From: Polytrichum commune
Taxonomy: Eukaryota; Streptophyta; Polytrichopsida; Polytrichales; Polytrichaceae
Direction: 5' to 3'
Assembly (NCBI GenBank): GCA_950295325.1
Contig: OX485806.1
Location: forward strand, 34,844,001-34,908,000
DNA length: 64,000 nt
Position numbers and translations under genes: made by a program. Each line of letters begins with the position of its first letter. Within the stretch, counting starts at the first letter, position 1. Shown here piece after piece: positions 1 to 12,100 of this stretch. Below the pieces are notes generated by a model, which saw nothing but the letters and a program-made list of their open reading frames with translations, was not told where the DNA came from and searched no databases.

Positions 1-1090
1 TATTTCAAATCATTTTAACTTATTGTGCAAGGAGAGGTCTCAATTTGGGCCTCATAAATGCTTACTAGGGGTTAATCCTCTAATCGATGTATGAATCAGT
101 CTGAATCTGCACTAGTTGCAGCATCCCTTGGTTATATTCTCGGGGCCCACATGAACAAATGTACATTGCTTAATAATGTTATGACTTGTCATGTAGCATC
201 AAGTGGTAGATGTTAGGGCCCTCTTCAATTGCTACTAATGATTGCAAGACCATTAGAGTGGGTTAGTGATCAATAATGTGGGACGCAAAGCATATGGTTA
301 CTATACCTATTTGTGTACATAATAAAGTTATCCTTGAAGTCTCTCAAAAACTTATGGTTTAGCTTGGAGTTTAGGCCCATTTTTTTTGGACATTTATAAT
401 GTTTAAGGATTGTTCAAGTGGTATCGGAACTCTGAATTTTAGTGAAATGAAGGGAGACATTTGACCTTGGCCATAAAACAACTTATTCAATTATGAACTC
501 CTTATCAAGCTTTTGGGAGCGCCATTCTAGGTGCCTCCAAATTTAGCTATAAAATATATTTCTATAAGGTACTAAGGCATTAATGTGACACTTTAAGAAA
601 GTTTTGTTGTTTCATGGAGGTTAAATAGCTTGAAAAAATCTCCAAAAAAATGAAAATCCATAGATTAGCAAATCTATATAGAATCTACCAAATAACATTC
701 AAAAAAATAATTCATTGGCAACCTACAAAAATTTGCAAAATCGTCTTTAAGGAAAAAACCTTGGGGTGGGGGGGGGTCTGTTTATGTTTGTTTGCTAATT
801 GCAAATCAACTTTGTTAGGGGGTGAGAATCTTTTATTAAATGAAGGTGTCATCCCCTTTTGCGCTTCTTACACCACCTTGTTGAGTGGATAGATCTTGAT
901 TAGCCATTGAGATTGGCCAAAATTGGTGTTGTTTTGTATGTGTTCTTGCATCCTTCTTACACTGTTATCATAAATGTTGGAAGTGGCAATATTTTATACT
1001 TAATACCGCATATGATTAATCACTTAAATTGACTAGGACTTACTTGATGGCAACATTGCACTCAGTTGTTAACGGCTTTAAAATTAAAAA
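1..1090. other. AT-rich intergenic DNA, no gene seen
   Basis: No frame here looks like a conserved protein. The longest one (650-892) is low in complexity and contains a G-run. A short stretch near 567-595 resembles sequence near 1580-1610 in inverted orientation, which suggests old repeats. Confidence 0.6.
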
Positions 1091-1556
1091 TACCGTAGCT
1101 CTCTAGCAGCTTGGGCACCTTTCTGCCTAATAATTATTTAAAGTGTGAAAGTAAGTTAGGCAACCTAGAAAGTAATATTCTTAAATTGGGTAGATTAAAA
1201 AAAAAGTAAAAGAAGTTAGACAATCATCCAAGTCATTTCTATATTTCATGGATGGTTTTCTTAATTTCATCTATATATGGCGGCTACGATTAACCTAAAC
1301 ACTTCCCTTAACCAACATTCCTTACCCTAAAATTTGTCTTTTACTTGTTTTTTAGGGTTTTGCTTTGTGTCAGAGTTATATGGAGTGGTCTTTGTGAGAG
1401 ACCATGTCATTTGCATTATTGTGATTTAAGGCACTCTTTGAATGTTATTTCTTTTTCTTTTTCTTTTTGGGACACTCAACAAAATCAATTTCCCAGGAAT
1501 TTAGGCACCTTCAAAATAAATTATCTTTCTACCCAAACTGCTAGAGAGCTACGGTA
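1091..1556. mobile_element. MITE-like element with 26-base inverted ends
   Basis: The left end (1091-1116) and right end (1531-1556) are inverted copies that match at about 24 of 26 positions and begin TACCGTAGCTCTCTAGCAG. If the outermost TA on each side is the target duplication, the ends start CCGTAGC. That would suit a TA-duplicating family such as Tc1/mariner, but the family assignment is inference. There is no coding capacity, and the length of 466 bases suits a non-autonomous element. Confidence 0.5.
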
Positions 1557-1836
1557 GGTTTCACCCAAAGGAAGGTGCTACTTTAAGGCCTTAGTACCTT
1601 ATACCATCTTTTGCCCAAAGTCAAACACATCCTCTTCATATCACCAAAATTGGGGTTTTGACATCACTTAAACACTCCTCAAACATCATAAAATGTCAAA
1701 AGCGGGCAAGAACCCTGTACCAAACCATGCGTTTTTGAGGGACTTTAGGGATAACTCTAATGTGCATGCAATGATCTACATGTTTATCGGGTTAACACCC
1801 AATTTATGTGTGCTTATTCTAACTCCACACACCAAT

Positions 1837-2452
1837 GGGTGCAAGCATGGTAAAGTGGACATCTCTTGATCCTTGCCAAGTGAAAGTGATTCAAAAAATC
1901 CTAAATTTGAGTTTTGTTAAAAAAGAGAGTTTCTAAACATTTAAAGAATGTATTGATTTACAAAGCCAAGCAACTTATGTTGACAAAAACAATTTCAAAA
2001 GAAGTATACATTTTTTGGAAGATGGTGCAAGTGGTGTGCAAGTAGGTGATATTGTATGCATATTGTTTAATTTTGTATAGAGTACAAGATAATTTCATTA
2101 AATTGATGATTTTTTATTTTTTTTTGATGATGCCCTTGAGTTTATACTAAATTCAAGGAAATTGCAAAACAAAGTTCCAAGTTCAAAATATTTAAGATCA
2201 TGAAATCTACGTTCAAAACCAAATTGTACCATTTGGTTTTGAGCATTACTTTTAATTACAAAATTTGAAGATTCCATCTTGATATTCTACATTTGACTAC
2301 TTAACACAACAATAGAGGGCATCATGAAAAATTTAAAATATAAAAATTAAACTTCACTTTGCTACTAATTTTAGGTAGTTGACAAAAAATGTGTGGTTTC
2401 AATATACCAAATCACTTTTTTTTTTGGGTCCACTTTCCCAAGCTCACACCCC
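1837..2452 (+). mobile_element. 615-base MITE family, copy 1
   Basis: The left end reads GGGTGCAAGCATGGTAAAG and the right end is a diverged inverted copy (2426-2452). The interior aligns along its length with copies at 7875-9146 and, in reverse, 13902-14515. Shared landmarks include GGTGCAAGTGGTGTGCAAG near 2024 and the run around the Lys-poor, AT-rich centre. There is no coding capacity. The superfamily is not clear because a target duplication is not obvious. Confidence 0.7.
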
Positions 2453-3262
2453 AATATGTTCGTTGGTTCAAGGAGCCGAAGAACCCATTTTGCTAGCAAT
2501 TAGGAATGAGAAAGAATTTGAGCGAGAAATTTGTGCCCGGAGTTTGTATGATCTTGAGATCTCTAGTCAAAAGTGCATATTTTCATGACTCTTAAAGATG
2601 TCTATTTTAAAATTTACATGTGCTTCGAACAGCATTTCGATACAATGCTTACTTAATTGTCACATGGTGTGTTACAAAAAGTTTGTTGCATTCAAGCAAT
2701 CATGTCTTGTGTGTGAAACCTATCTACAAGACACTTGTTGAGTACTTGGAAGTGACCCCAAAACAATCACAAAATAAGACTCGTCTCCTTCAATTGAAAG
2801 AGGTCCCAGAGCAATTCTACTCCTTCAACTGTCGGACATCAACTTCCATAAATGAAAGTGAATCTCTACTCCGAGATTGTGCAACTATGCCTAGAATGGC
2901 TTGATCATTTGATCTAATATACACAAGATCAAATCCTGGCCAATCTTTGTGCGCTTGAAAGTTAATTAAACACCAGGCTACACTCTAAACCACACAAGGC
3001 ACACAGAGTACCTTGTATATTTTATACACGAGTGCAACCACCTCCTAAGTTAACAGAAGCTTGTAGACAGGGGCACTGTACAATTTTATATAGTGGCTAT
3101 CTCTCTAACTTATTCAATGTGTAACAGACCTCGTCAACTGAACACCAATTCTCACATGAAATTCAATGTTTCTCAATGACAATCAATGCGGCCGTCTAGT
3201 ATTGCTGATTGCATTTGGCAATTCCCACTTGACATTCAATGCTTTTTTATCAATGCAGCCGC
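2453..3262. other. Intergenic DNA downstream of the b561 gene
   Basis: This stretch lies 3' of the minus-strand b561 gene and probably includes its 3' untranslated region at the right edge. The open frame at 2620-2904 has no recognisable domain, and I see no support for a gene. The segment 3180-3280 contains a short local duplication (two versions of a GCGGCCGTCTAGTATTGCTG-like stretch at 3188 and 3258); the second overlaps the last codons of the b561 gene. Confidence 0.4.
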
Positions 3263-5651
3263 CTAGTACTGCTGATTGGATTCGGCGGTGAGGTTGCCAT
3301 TTCCGTACACAGTTTTCACTTCGATTTCGTAACCCCTGGTGTCATGTGTTCCCGTGGCAGGAAAACCTGTTTTGATAAGTGGGTTCACCATTAATCCGGG
3401 GTCAGCCGATTGCATCTTGATGTGAGGGAGTCTGTCCAAGAACAGGTAGATGAACGACATAATCGCCACCTGAACACCCCAAATTACATACCATGCCTGC
3501 ACAGCGAACACAGAGAGAGGAATTAGAAGTCTATGGAACAGTCCGTTATAGCTTTCCGAATGCAATCAATGCAGCCACAATGATGTGCGCAGCGCTGGGC
3601 TAATGTCACCAAGAACCCACAAATTGAATGGTCCTGTTTACAAGAACTACACTAAATTGATTTTCAGTGTCATGTGGTATTTTATGTCACTAAGGTAACT
3701 TTTCGGATGAATCATCTTATGAATAAGTGAACATATGTTGTCATGGATGATGGGTGAGTTCAGCCATTGGCCAAAACCCTACCTTCTCTTGTCAGCAATT
3801 TGTGATGAAATATTATCATGAATGGTTGAAATTTGGCTGAACATGACTTGGTAAGTGACAGTAATTGCAACACTGACAAAGCCATTGAGACATGCTAAGC
3901 GATCAAATATTACAGGTTGTGATCACCACCCAAAGAACGTTGCGGCTTCCACCAAGAATCTCTCAACCAACATCGTCACACAAACGTTGTAAAGTCTTAA
4001 AATAGAAATTTGACTTACCTTCCGTTCTCCTCCCGCCCAAGCCTGTATGTACTCATCCAAGCCTTTAAAAATGTTGAACCATCCGAGGACGATAGCCGTG
4101 ATGCCGAATAACCAGTGCGCCACATACCACATTGGCCTTGACTTAGTTCCTCTGCAGATTCACAAAAACGTCAAGATTCAAGTAGAGAGAATTCTAGTGT
4201 TCAGTGGAACAATGATCCTACAGCTCTCGGTACTACACATTGATCTCACTTGGTTGACATTGTAGAGGAGAAGTGGCTTAAACCCAAGGCCTTAACCCCG
4301 ACCCAATGCGAACTCCGCATTTTAGCTACCTAAGGTCGGAATAGTGCTTGGATGGGTGATTTTCCTAGAATTAATGGTTACTACTAGGAATGATAGGTGT
4401 GCATGACACGAAGTGATCATAACGACATAGGTTGGTGTCATTCAGGTCACTTCGTATATTTGAGTGTCATGTAGTGTCCTACTCGTGTCCTGCTCGTGTC
4501 CACCCAATTATAGTGGTAGTATTCGGGTGAACTGGATCTTTTTGACCAACCATGTGAGAATCTACGGGCTTGCACTCAAGGGAGATTAGGTGAGAGCTAA
4601 CTTGTTTGCATCCGTTCAAGGTGTTCAACTTTGAAAGGAGACAATATTCGTCAAGGTCCCTCTATTTCTCATGATGTCTAGTTTAAGATTACGTATAGGA
4701 TTAGATTAAGTAGAAGATGAAGCAACACCATTATAATACACACCGGTGACAACATCGATCGGAGTCATCTCTTCTCAGAATATGGAGTACCTACCTCTTC
4801 GGTCTGAAAATCGACAGAAGAGGTTGGAGCCAGATGAGGATCATGACGGCCAACCCCAGCTTCACATGCGTGTTGTTCAATGGCACAACTTGGAACTTGT
4901 TAACAGCAATGGCAGTAGCCACTGTGGACAAGGTCAATCCTGTCACCTGAACTCACCACACAGGAATAATTTTTAGAACAATATCACAGGGAAAACTCCC
5001 CGTACGTCGACATAAAAATGTGAAATCCTCCTTCCAGAAACGATGGCAATTGCGAGCGCATATCCAAGTTTCATCGAAACTCAACAAGCTGTAGACAGGA
5101 GCTGGAGTACCCTGGCCATTCTCCAATGGTGCAATGCATCAGTCTGCTGATTAACATGAGAACTTGGGTATGTGACCGCCAATAGGATAACAAAAGAAAC
5201 AATTATTAGTTGTTGGTCTATGTTTGTGGAAGTAAAATGTCCAGGGGAGAGAGAGATAGCGCCAACTGTAGGTCGGCGTGGATGAGACGCAAACTTAACG
5301 TAAACCAAAGGCAAGTTCACGGAGCATGGTTGAGGGATCAGGGCTACTATTTCATGTTAGAGGTGGTCTCTTTTGGTAACAAATTGGTGATCTAACAAGT
5401 GCAAGTAGTACCTGGAGAGCAATGTGAGCGTAGAACCACTGCCTGAAGTAGTGTTGGCCGACGCGGGACACAAGAATGCCGATGGGAAAAAACACCCCAA
5501 ATGCTAGCCACATGAGCCACCCGTGTGCCTCAAACCATTGGATAGAGCAAGGGTTGCCTTGGTTGGGATCCACAGTCGACGTCGGTGAGCCTTGTGCAAC
5601 AACAGCTCTAGTGCCACCCAAAGAAACTAGCACTGCTACTATTACCACCAT
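3263..5651 (-). CDS. Cytochrome b561 domain-containing membrane protein, 4 exons
   Basis: This is a transmembrane di-heme protein that, in its family, moves electrons across a membrane (usually from ascorbate). Exons on the minus strand are 5651-5412, 4946-4795, 4151-4019 and 3496-3263; all junctions are GT-AG and the frame is continuous. Numbered from the Met at 5651, the product has 252 residues: a signal peptide (about 1-20), then helices carrying the four family histidines in EAHGW (H43), YAHIALQ (H76), NNTHVKLG (H107) and VAHWLFG (H143), and a cytosolic tail. There is no DOMON domain, so it belongs to the b561-only group. The frame stays open upstream to Mets at 5768 and 5828; I chose 5651 because the signal peptide starts there and the length suits the group. 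The physiological partner is unknown. Confidence 0.88.
3648..3890 (-). mobile_element. 340-base MITE family, copy 1 (intronic, truncated)
   Basis: The left end reads TACACTAAATTGATTTTCAG and the interior matches copies at 15747-16085, 36783-37105 and 46737-47109 (shared core GGCCAAAACCCTACCTTCTC near 3769). The far end is missing after about 3890. The copy sits inside intron 3 of the b561 gene. Confidence 0.65.
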
Positions 5652-6150
5652 TTCAAACCCCAATGTGGGTCGGCGTGAAGAGGATTTTACGCTTCGACCT
5701 TGGGCATTGTTTCTACTCGTATGTGAGCCCAAGTTGATGGGTTCACTCATAAGCCAATAAGTAGCCATGATTGGAAATAGAGAGTGACAGGGAGAACCGT
5801 AGGTTGACGTTAATGAGAGACACTTCACCCTTGATCAAAGCCACAAACTCGAACGTAAACCCAAGACGGGTTTATAGAGCATGGCTAAGGGACAAGGCCT
5901 ACAAACCGTACACAAATTATCAACAACTAGATCGAATGTCTCAAATGGAAGTGATTTGCACCAACTTTGTTATGCACGTGCTTCAATTCTCACACCGTTG
6001 CACAATAGCTTATACTATCTTCGACGAAGAGAGAGAGAGAAAACCGTACATTGGCGTGAATGAGAGACACTTCACCTTCGATCACAGCCGCAAACTCGAA
6101 TGTAAACCCAAGACAGGTTTACAGAGCATGCATGGGTGAGGGACAAGGCC
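5248..6150 (+). repeat. Three dispersed copies of a ~110-base unit around b561 exon 1
   Basis: Copies lie at about 5248-5346 (intron 1), 5781-5902 (just upstream of the coding start) and 6029-6150 (further upstream). All follow the order GGCGTG/GACGTT-AATGAGAGAC, an AACTCGAAYGTAAACCCAAG-like core, then GAGCATGG and AGGGACAAGGC. The second and third copies are clearly closest to each other. The coding exon separates copies one and two, so this is not a simple tandem array. Confidence 0.65.
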
Positions 6151-6900
6151 TTCTGATTGTGCACTGATCATAGAAGACTCAATCTACAGCTGCCTCAAAT
6201 GGAAGTGCTTAAATTCTCACAGCATTGCACAGCAGCTCAATATTATACTATATATCTGCGGCAAAGGAAAGCCGCTTGAGTTGCAATACTTGGACGATTA
6301 CTCATGAAGAAAGATCAAGTTCGACTATCTTCCAGCACATATCTTCTCCTACGAACTACTCAGAGCTAACAAGAGGGCAATGAAATCGTTTGCGATAACT
6401 CAATCGAGCTTGATCTGAAACGCAGAAGTGTTGGGAGATATATCTATACACATACATATATGTATGAGTTGAGATATTTAAAGGAGCACGAAGAAGGAGT
6501 AAGACTTGAAGCATCATCCGTTAGATTGAATTAGATTAAATTGCTTGTCTCTCCTCTCTTCATGGGAACTTTCGTACTGTCAACTCTGACGCTGGGCTTC
6601 ACTCATTTCCACATGACTGTTCATTCCCGACATTGTGGCGCCAGTTGCAAATGCAGATTGACTGCGCTCCCATACTACAGGATAGGCTCACAAGAAATTT
6701 CAATCGGGGGCCGTTAAACCTTCTTCCGGGGGAGGTAGACACGGGCAGGGGCAGCCCCCCAGAAAGAAATCGAGATTTTCTAGACCCGACCGAAAATTTC
6801 TGTCCCCCGCCCAACTTCGAAAAAACCATTGCCCTTGCATTCTTGAAGGTCACTTATTCACAAATCCCATATTGAGTGCACTTCGTCTTCAAGATCCAAA

Positions 6901-6903
<3 letters not shown>
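6151..6903. other. Upstream region of the b561 gene
   Basis: This is the likely promoter side of the minus-strand b561 gene. An AT-rich stretch at 6440-6482 could supply a TATA-like element on the minus strand, but I cannot pinpoint one. No convincing coding frame is present; the overlapping frames at 6599-6875 are shadows of one another and match nothing I know. Confidence 0.3.
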
Positions 6904-6947
<44 letters not shown>

Positions 6948-6973
6948 GTGTGTGTGTGTGTGTGTGTGTGTGT
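6904..6973. repeat. Compound microsatellite (AT)n(GT)n
   Basis: About 42 bases of alternating AT are followed directly by about 28 bases of alternating TG. This compound dinucleotide repeat is likely to vary in length. Confidence 0.95.
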
Positions 6974-7874
6974 TTCCACTTAGTAAAGAAACAATTGACT
7001 AAAATTTTGTTCCGGAAGTGAAAGTGTCAACGCATGTAATTAACTTGGAAGTCAAAAACATTACAAAATCCTCATTAGCATTGATGTTATAACATTTGTG
7101 ACTTACCATTTGAAGAGGTCTTTGTCATTCTAAAATGAAACTTAAATTAGTGTGCTGAGTTAATATTAATAAACACATAAAACTCTATGCAATATCTATT
7201 ATTTTGAGGCACCAATTCTATGTAAAATTGTATCTCCGTATCACTTAAATTGTGTTGCAAATAAGTTGGTTTTTGAGTCCTAGATCACTTGAAACTCACA
7301 TAGTAGAACCTGGCTACAAATTGTGCGTAAACCTTTGCATTCGTTTAATATGCTTATAGTATACATGTGTTTTCTATGACATGCCAAAGTGTTGAATAAG
7401 CTTTGAACCGCATGGATGTAATCTTATACAAGTGATATGTGACAATCTCTTTTTTAGTTTAGTGGAATCAACATTTGAGCAATGGGACTTGGAAGTCATA
7501 TTTCACATATATCAAAAAACACCCAAGTTGACCACATAAGATCCGATGCACTCCCAACTACAGTTACTCTAACAATCAACATAGACATGAAACTTGTTGA
7601 CTTTTTATGCCACAAGCTGCTGTTTCGTACTTCAAAAGTGATTGAATGATCTCTCGTGAGTGTGAAATGAGAACGGGCAAGGGAATCAAATATTTAAGAT
7701 AGTTTACTTGGAATGGTAGTCTACTTATCCAAGTCATCAAACTATTTACGAGGCTCCGGCTTTTTGGCATCTCGATAAACTCGTTTTATTGTGGATGAAG
7801 GACTCTAATATAGGATACTAAGTATCCTAGGGAATACATTCAAAATTTGGAACCAATTAGACTATGCATTGATT
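6974..7874. other. Intergenic DNA, no gene seen
   Basis: AT-rich sequence without a conserved reading frame or an obvious repeat border. Confidence 0.5.
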
Positions 7875-8137
7875 GGGGTGCAAGCACGGTAAAGTGGACA
7901 GCTCATGATCCTTGCCTAGTGTTCAGTGAAAGTGATTCAAAACTATACACTATCTTTGAATTTTGTGAAAAAAAATAAAAATCATAGACATTTTTAAAAC
8001 ATACCGATCTACAAAGCAAAGCAAACTTTGATGAAAAAAAAATTCCAAGAAAAGTCTACGCATTTTAGAAGACGGTGCAAGTGGTGTGCAAGTAGGTGAT
8101 ATTGAACAAGTGACTGTCTAAAATCAAGGTTGTCTAT

Positions 8138-8210
8138 TGTGTCGTGACGGAGGCTAATCTCGGCATAATGTCGTGCCGTCACGACACATATCCATCACGA
8201 CATTATGCCG
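8138..8210. other. Two interleaved palindromes inside the Mutator-like element
   Basis: Arm pair A is 8138-8150 with 8176-8188 (13 bases, TGTGTCGTGACGG and its complement). Arm pair B is 8161-8175 with 8196-8210 (15 bases, CGGCATAATGTCGTG and its complement). The order is A-B-A'-B', so both helices together would give an H-type pseudoknot if transcribed, or alternative cruciforms in DNA. Both pairs are perfect by eye. Confidence 0.75.
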
Positions 8211-8355
8211 GATGCTGTCTTTATCCTGACGGACTTGAATTTTACCGAATTATGTGTGTAATTACATTCCCCCATTTCGGACACGTAGGATGTAAAATGT
8301 CCACGTGTGATGACATGTCAGCAAAGTAGAGGTAAAGTGGGGAAAAAATTACTAG

Positions 8356-8512
8356 TGCCCGTCCGCACCCGTTCCCGCCGGTCCGCCCCCGTTCCTGACC
8401 CCGTCCGCTCCGTTCCCCCCCCCCCCCCCCCGTCCGCCCCCGTTCCCCCCATACGCCCATCCCCCACCCCCGTCCGCCCCACCCTCGTCCCCCGTCCGCC
8501 CCACACCCTCCT
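8356..8512. repeat. C-rich degenerate repeat (CCGTCCGCCCCCGTTC-like)
   Basis: Irregular repeats of GTCCGCCCC and CGTTCC units surround a run of about 18 C. It lies inside the Mutator-like element. Open frames on both strands here are only proline- or glycine-rich translations of the repeat. Confidence 0.85.
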
Positions 8513-8700
8513 TAGTCATATTTTACTACTTTGATTTTAACAGAATGATAAACAGAATGGCAAAATGGTTTACCTGGCGCTAGGCATATCCACGTCCACG
8601 TCGCCCTTTTCTGCCACATAGGACGCCACCTTGGCAAGAAGGTAAGTATTTTACCCACCCTACTAGCTTCCCCCTAGGTTGACCCTACGTGGACCCTATT

Positions 8701-8730
8701 GTGTCGTGACGGAGGGGTCCGTCACGACAC
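8701..8730. other. Perfect 30-base hairpin near the right end of the Mutator-like element
   Basis: GTGTCGTGACGGA is followed by a GGGG loop and its exact 13-base reverse complement. The arm repeats the motif of the left-end palindrome A, so both subterminal regions carry the same stem sequence. Confidence 0.85.
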
Positions 8731-9146
8731 GACACGTCATGACGTCGGGATAGACAACCCTGTCTAAAATTTGTTTAAAGTACTATAAAATTACATCAAA
8801 TTGATGGTTTTCCACAAAGTTTTGTGATGATGCCCTCAAGTAGATAATGAATTCAAGGAATATGAAAGAAAAGTCCAACTTCAAAATAGTTAAGGTCATG
8901 AAATCTACGTCCAAAGTCAGACTCAACCATTTGCTTTTGAGCATCACTTTTAATGATAAGTATCGAAGATCTCAACTTCATTTTCTACATTTGAGTATTC
9001 AACACAACAACAGAGGTCATTAGGAGAAGAGAAATCCAATTTAAACAACACCTTGCTACTACTTTTAGGCCTTTGACCAACAAAGGCCTAAATATACACC
9101 TAAAAGTACATTGGAGCACTTTCTTGGTCCACTTTACCATGCATTC

Positions 9147-12100
9147 AAAGAAATTCTTTCAACTCATGAGTTAAGTAGTTGACATATCATGTACAAGCAC
9201 ATCTTCTACTCCAAGAGTCTTGATGTCTTCGTATATTTGTCCAATTTTTTCCATTGTGAGTCAATTTGGAATCTAAGTTTGTGTTTGAGATCTATGTCAA
9301 TTGCGATAGGAGCTTAAGGAAATCATATAAACATATTCAAGACAATGGTCGTAGGCTATATTTAGAAATTTTCAAGCCACAAAAATGAGAAAATTTCATT
9401 TGACGTAGTTGAAAAATTTAGTAATGGTGATTCAAGGTCTCGTGGCTTTATGAGTGGTCAAGGTTTCGTTGACTTTAAGATCTACGTGAGTTTCTGCAAC
9501 GCACACTTTAAGCTTGAAATTGACCGGTTTGACAATTCTAGGTGACTTGGACAAATTGGACAAGGGTCCATAGTTCGAGAGTTTTGCTTTAAAATATATA
9601 TACTATTATGTAGGTGAACATAGACAAAGTGTCTCAATGAAGCCCATTACGAGCTTATCGGGTATTTAAGGGTTAATAAACTCAAGTGTGCTCTCTTTTC
9701 TAATCTTGCCTCACTATATTTTGGATGTCTCACACTTAACGTTTACGTGTTGTGCGAAGCCTTAGTGGAGTTCATACATGACCCATATTACATGACTACT
9801 TATCCAAGTCATAGAAATTGCACTTCATTGTGATCCTTACTTAAATGCCACCCATAGACATTCTCAAACTTTCAAGAGCACCAATTTAACAATTTCAGAA
9901 TTTCAAGATTTGTCATAGAATTCATTTGTGTATAGATGTCTTTCGGCCAAAGTCAAGTTTACCGTACCCACTTGAACACTCTTCGAACATCAGAAAATGT
10001 CAAAGATGGGGCGAAACTCCCTAGTAAAACATGAGTCTTTGAGATACTCAAAAAACAACTCAAATGGAATTGACTTGTGGACTTAAAAACGGACCCAATC
10101 TTGAATATCAGTTTCTCAAAGTAGAAAGAATGACTTCAGTTGGTAAGACCAACATGATTTGAAAACCTGGAAATATTTGATATTTAAGCAAAATCGGACT
10201 ACGACCAAGTTCATAATAATAACATGTTGATAGGATCCTACAATAGGATTGTATGGTATTAAGGTCCTCGAACAGAATATGCATAGTTGATTATGATGAT
10301 ATTATACAAGTTGTCTCTATTGTACTTTCACTATTCACTATTTATTTATATAGATTGAATATCAAGAAATAGATATTTGATTTCTTTCCATCATATTTTA
10401 ATAGCATAACATTCGAGTAATCACCAAGGGTTTGCATATCCCCCACAAAACTCAGGTCTATATCATAAGTGTATCGGTAGATCCGCCCATAGATTTGAAG
10501 CACCCGAAAAGTCCAGGTATTGAAAATATGTCTAGATTGACCTAAATACGTGTTTAAGGTTGCGACATTAGTGCCACTTCACACTTCCATGCTTTGGACT
10601 TGGACCATAATGTAAACCCACCCTTAGTGGCCCCTCCCCCAAGTCTTGGATCTACATTTAGGACCCCGGTTCATGGGGTCAAAGAATAGGACGGACAAGC
10701 TTCCACTTGTTCTACTTAGAGCACAACCGGGTGAGGTTTGAAACACTTGAGCTTGGTTATTGAATATGAAATAAGTACGTGCATATTTAGAGTTCCGATC
10801 TTAGCATATACACTTTCATCAAGCATTATGTTTTTGCATATTTTGACTTAGTCATCGAATTCCATGCTAGGTTTTTGGAGTAAACACTTAAATCAATAAC
10901 AATGATTCATTACCGTTTGGTTTTTGCAGAGGCATGTTCTACATGGTAAGGTTTAAGTTTTGCTTGTGAATCGGACCTTGAAATCTTGTCATACATGGAA
11001 TTTATTGTAACCGGTAGTTTTAAGGGTAGGAAAGCTTGTGTTACATGAAGAGTGATCTTTGGGTGTTACAAATCTAACTTAGTGCATTTTTTATTTTAGG
11101 ATACATATCTTATGTATATGTGATGCATATGTGCGCTGTAAGGAAAGGAAGGAGAAATAAAATTTAAGCATGATTTACATTTCAAATATGCATGCACACA
11201 ACTTAAGTTGGACATGCCCCTGGTTTAGATTTGTCATGTGCCTAGATTTGCTCAGAGGGTGCACTCAATGGTAGAGAACCAAAATGACGTGAGTGGGCAC
11301 TTATGACCCCCCCCCCTTCATTAACTATAACAATGGATATGAAATTATGAAGAAAACATGTACATGTTAAATCTTGTGCAAATACTATGTGGTAGAAAAT
11401 TGTATCTAATATGTGCTACAAGTTTTTTTAAGTTTTTTTTTTCCCTATAAATTTCTAAGGAAAATGAGATATTTCAACCCAAACTTTCACACAATTTTTA
11501 GAGGTCACCTTCATTCTATATGGTCAATTTTTTATTTTTTTAAAGTTTGATATGAAAGAATTGCAAGTAATGAGATAAATATTCAAACACAACTACCCTA
11601 AAAATGGTCAAGGTCATTCCTACTCATGTCATTTTGAATCTCTACATTGAGTGCACCCCATGAGCAGATTTGTTAGATCTAAAGTTAGGCCTTGGCCATA
11701 CTAACCATTTGAATTATGATATAGCTAAACCTTGATCTTCTACTGAAATAGTTGGAAACTAAGCTTATATAAAGGTAGCCCTTAGTCAACATAAATTATA
11801 TATCATATATGATGTGGATGACACATGGGCTTATTATATAATATGAGATACAAATACAACTAGAATACCAAAATCCTAAAAGGAACCAACGGTGAAATTT
11901 AACATGGATTCAGTCAATTCAACATAGTTACAAAAATACAAGGGAGGATATCTAACATGCAATGTACACCTTCAAGGAAACTACACATGCCACATGCATG
12001 TGTAGTCCTTGGAGATGAACAGTTTTTCCTCCAAGGAAGTGCCAAAACACTAGCACGGGTTTCTCCTTTTTTCTTCTTCTTTTCTAACATGCAAATACAT

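Larger units (their letters stand above)
8125..8759. mobile_element. Mutator-like non-autonomous element nested in a MITE
   Basis: The flanks carry the same 11 bases, CTGTCTAAAAT, at 8114-8124 and 8760-8770. The inner ends are inverted: GGTTGTCTAT at 8128-8137 and ATAGACAACC at 8750-8759. Three extra bases (CAA) lie between the left duplication and the left end. The 9-11-base target duplication is typical of Mutator-like elements. The element has no transposase, is rich in palindromes built on GTGTCGTGACGG, and contains a C-rich tract. It appears inserted when compared with two uninterrupted copies of the host MITE. Confidence 0.7.
7875..9146 (+). mobile_element. 615-base MITE family, copy 2, interrupted by an insertion
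   Basis: The left end reads GGGGTGCAAGCACGGTAAAG and the right end GGTCCACTTTACCATGCATT. With the insertion at 8125-8759 and one target copy removed, the remaining length is about 626 bases, matching copies 1 and 3. The alignment resumes exactly on either side of the insertion (ATATTGAACAAGTGA before it, TGTTTAAAGTACTATAAAAT after it). Confidence 0.75.

Noticed and set aside
8242-8534. Open frames rich in Gly/Arg or Pro on both strands
   Set aside because: They are translations of the C-rich repeat inside the Mutator-like element; codon content follows the repeat and no domain is present.
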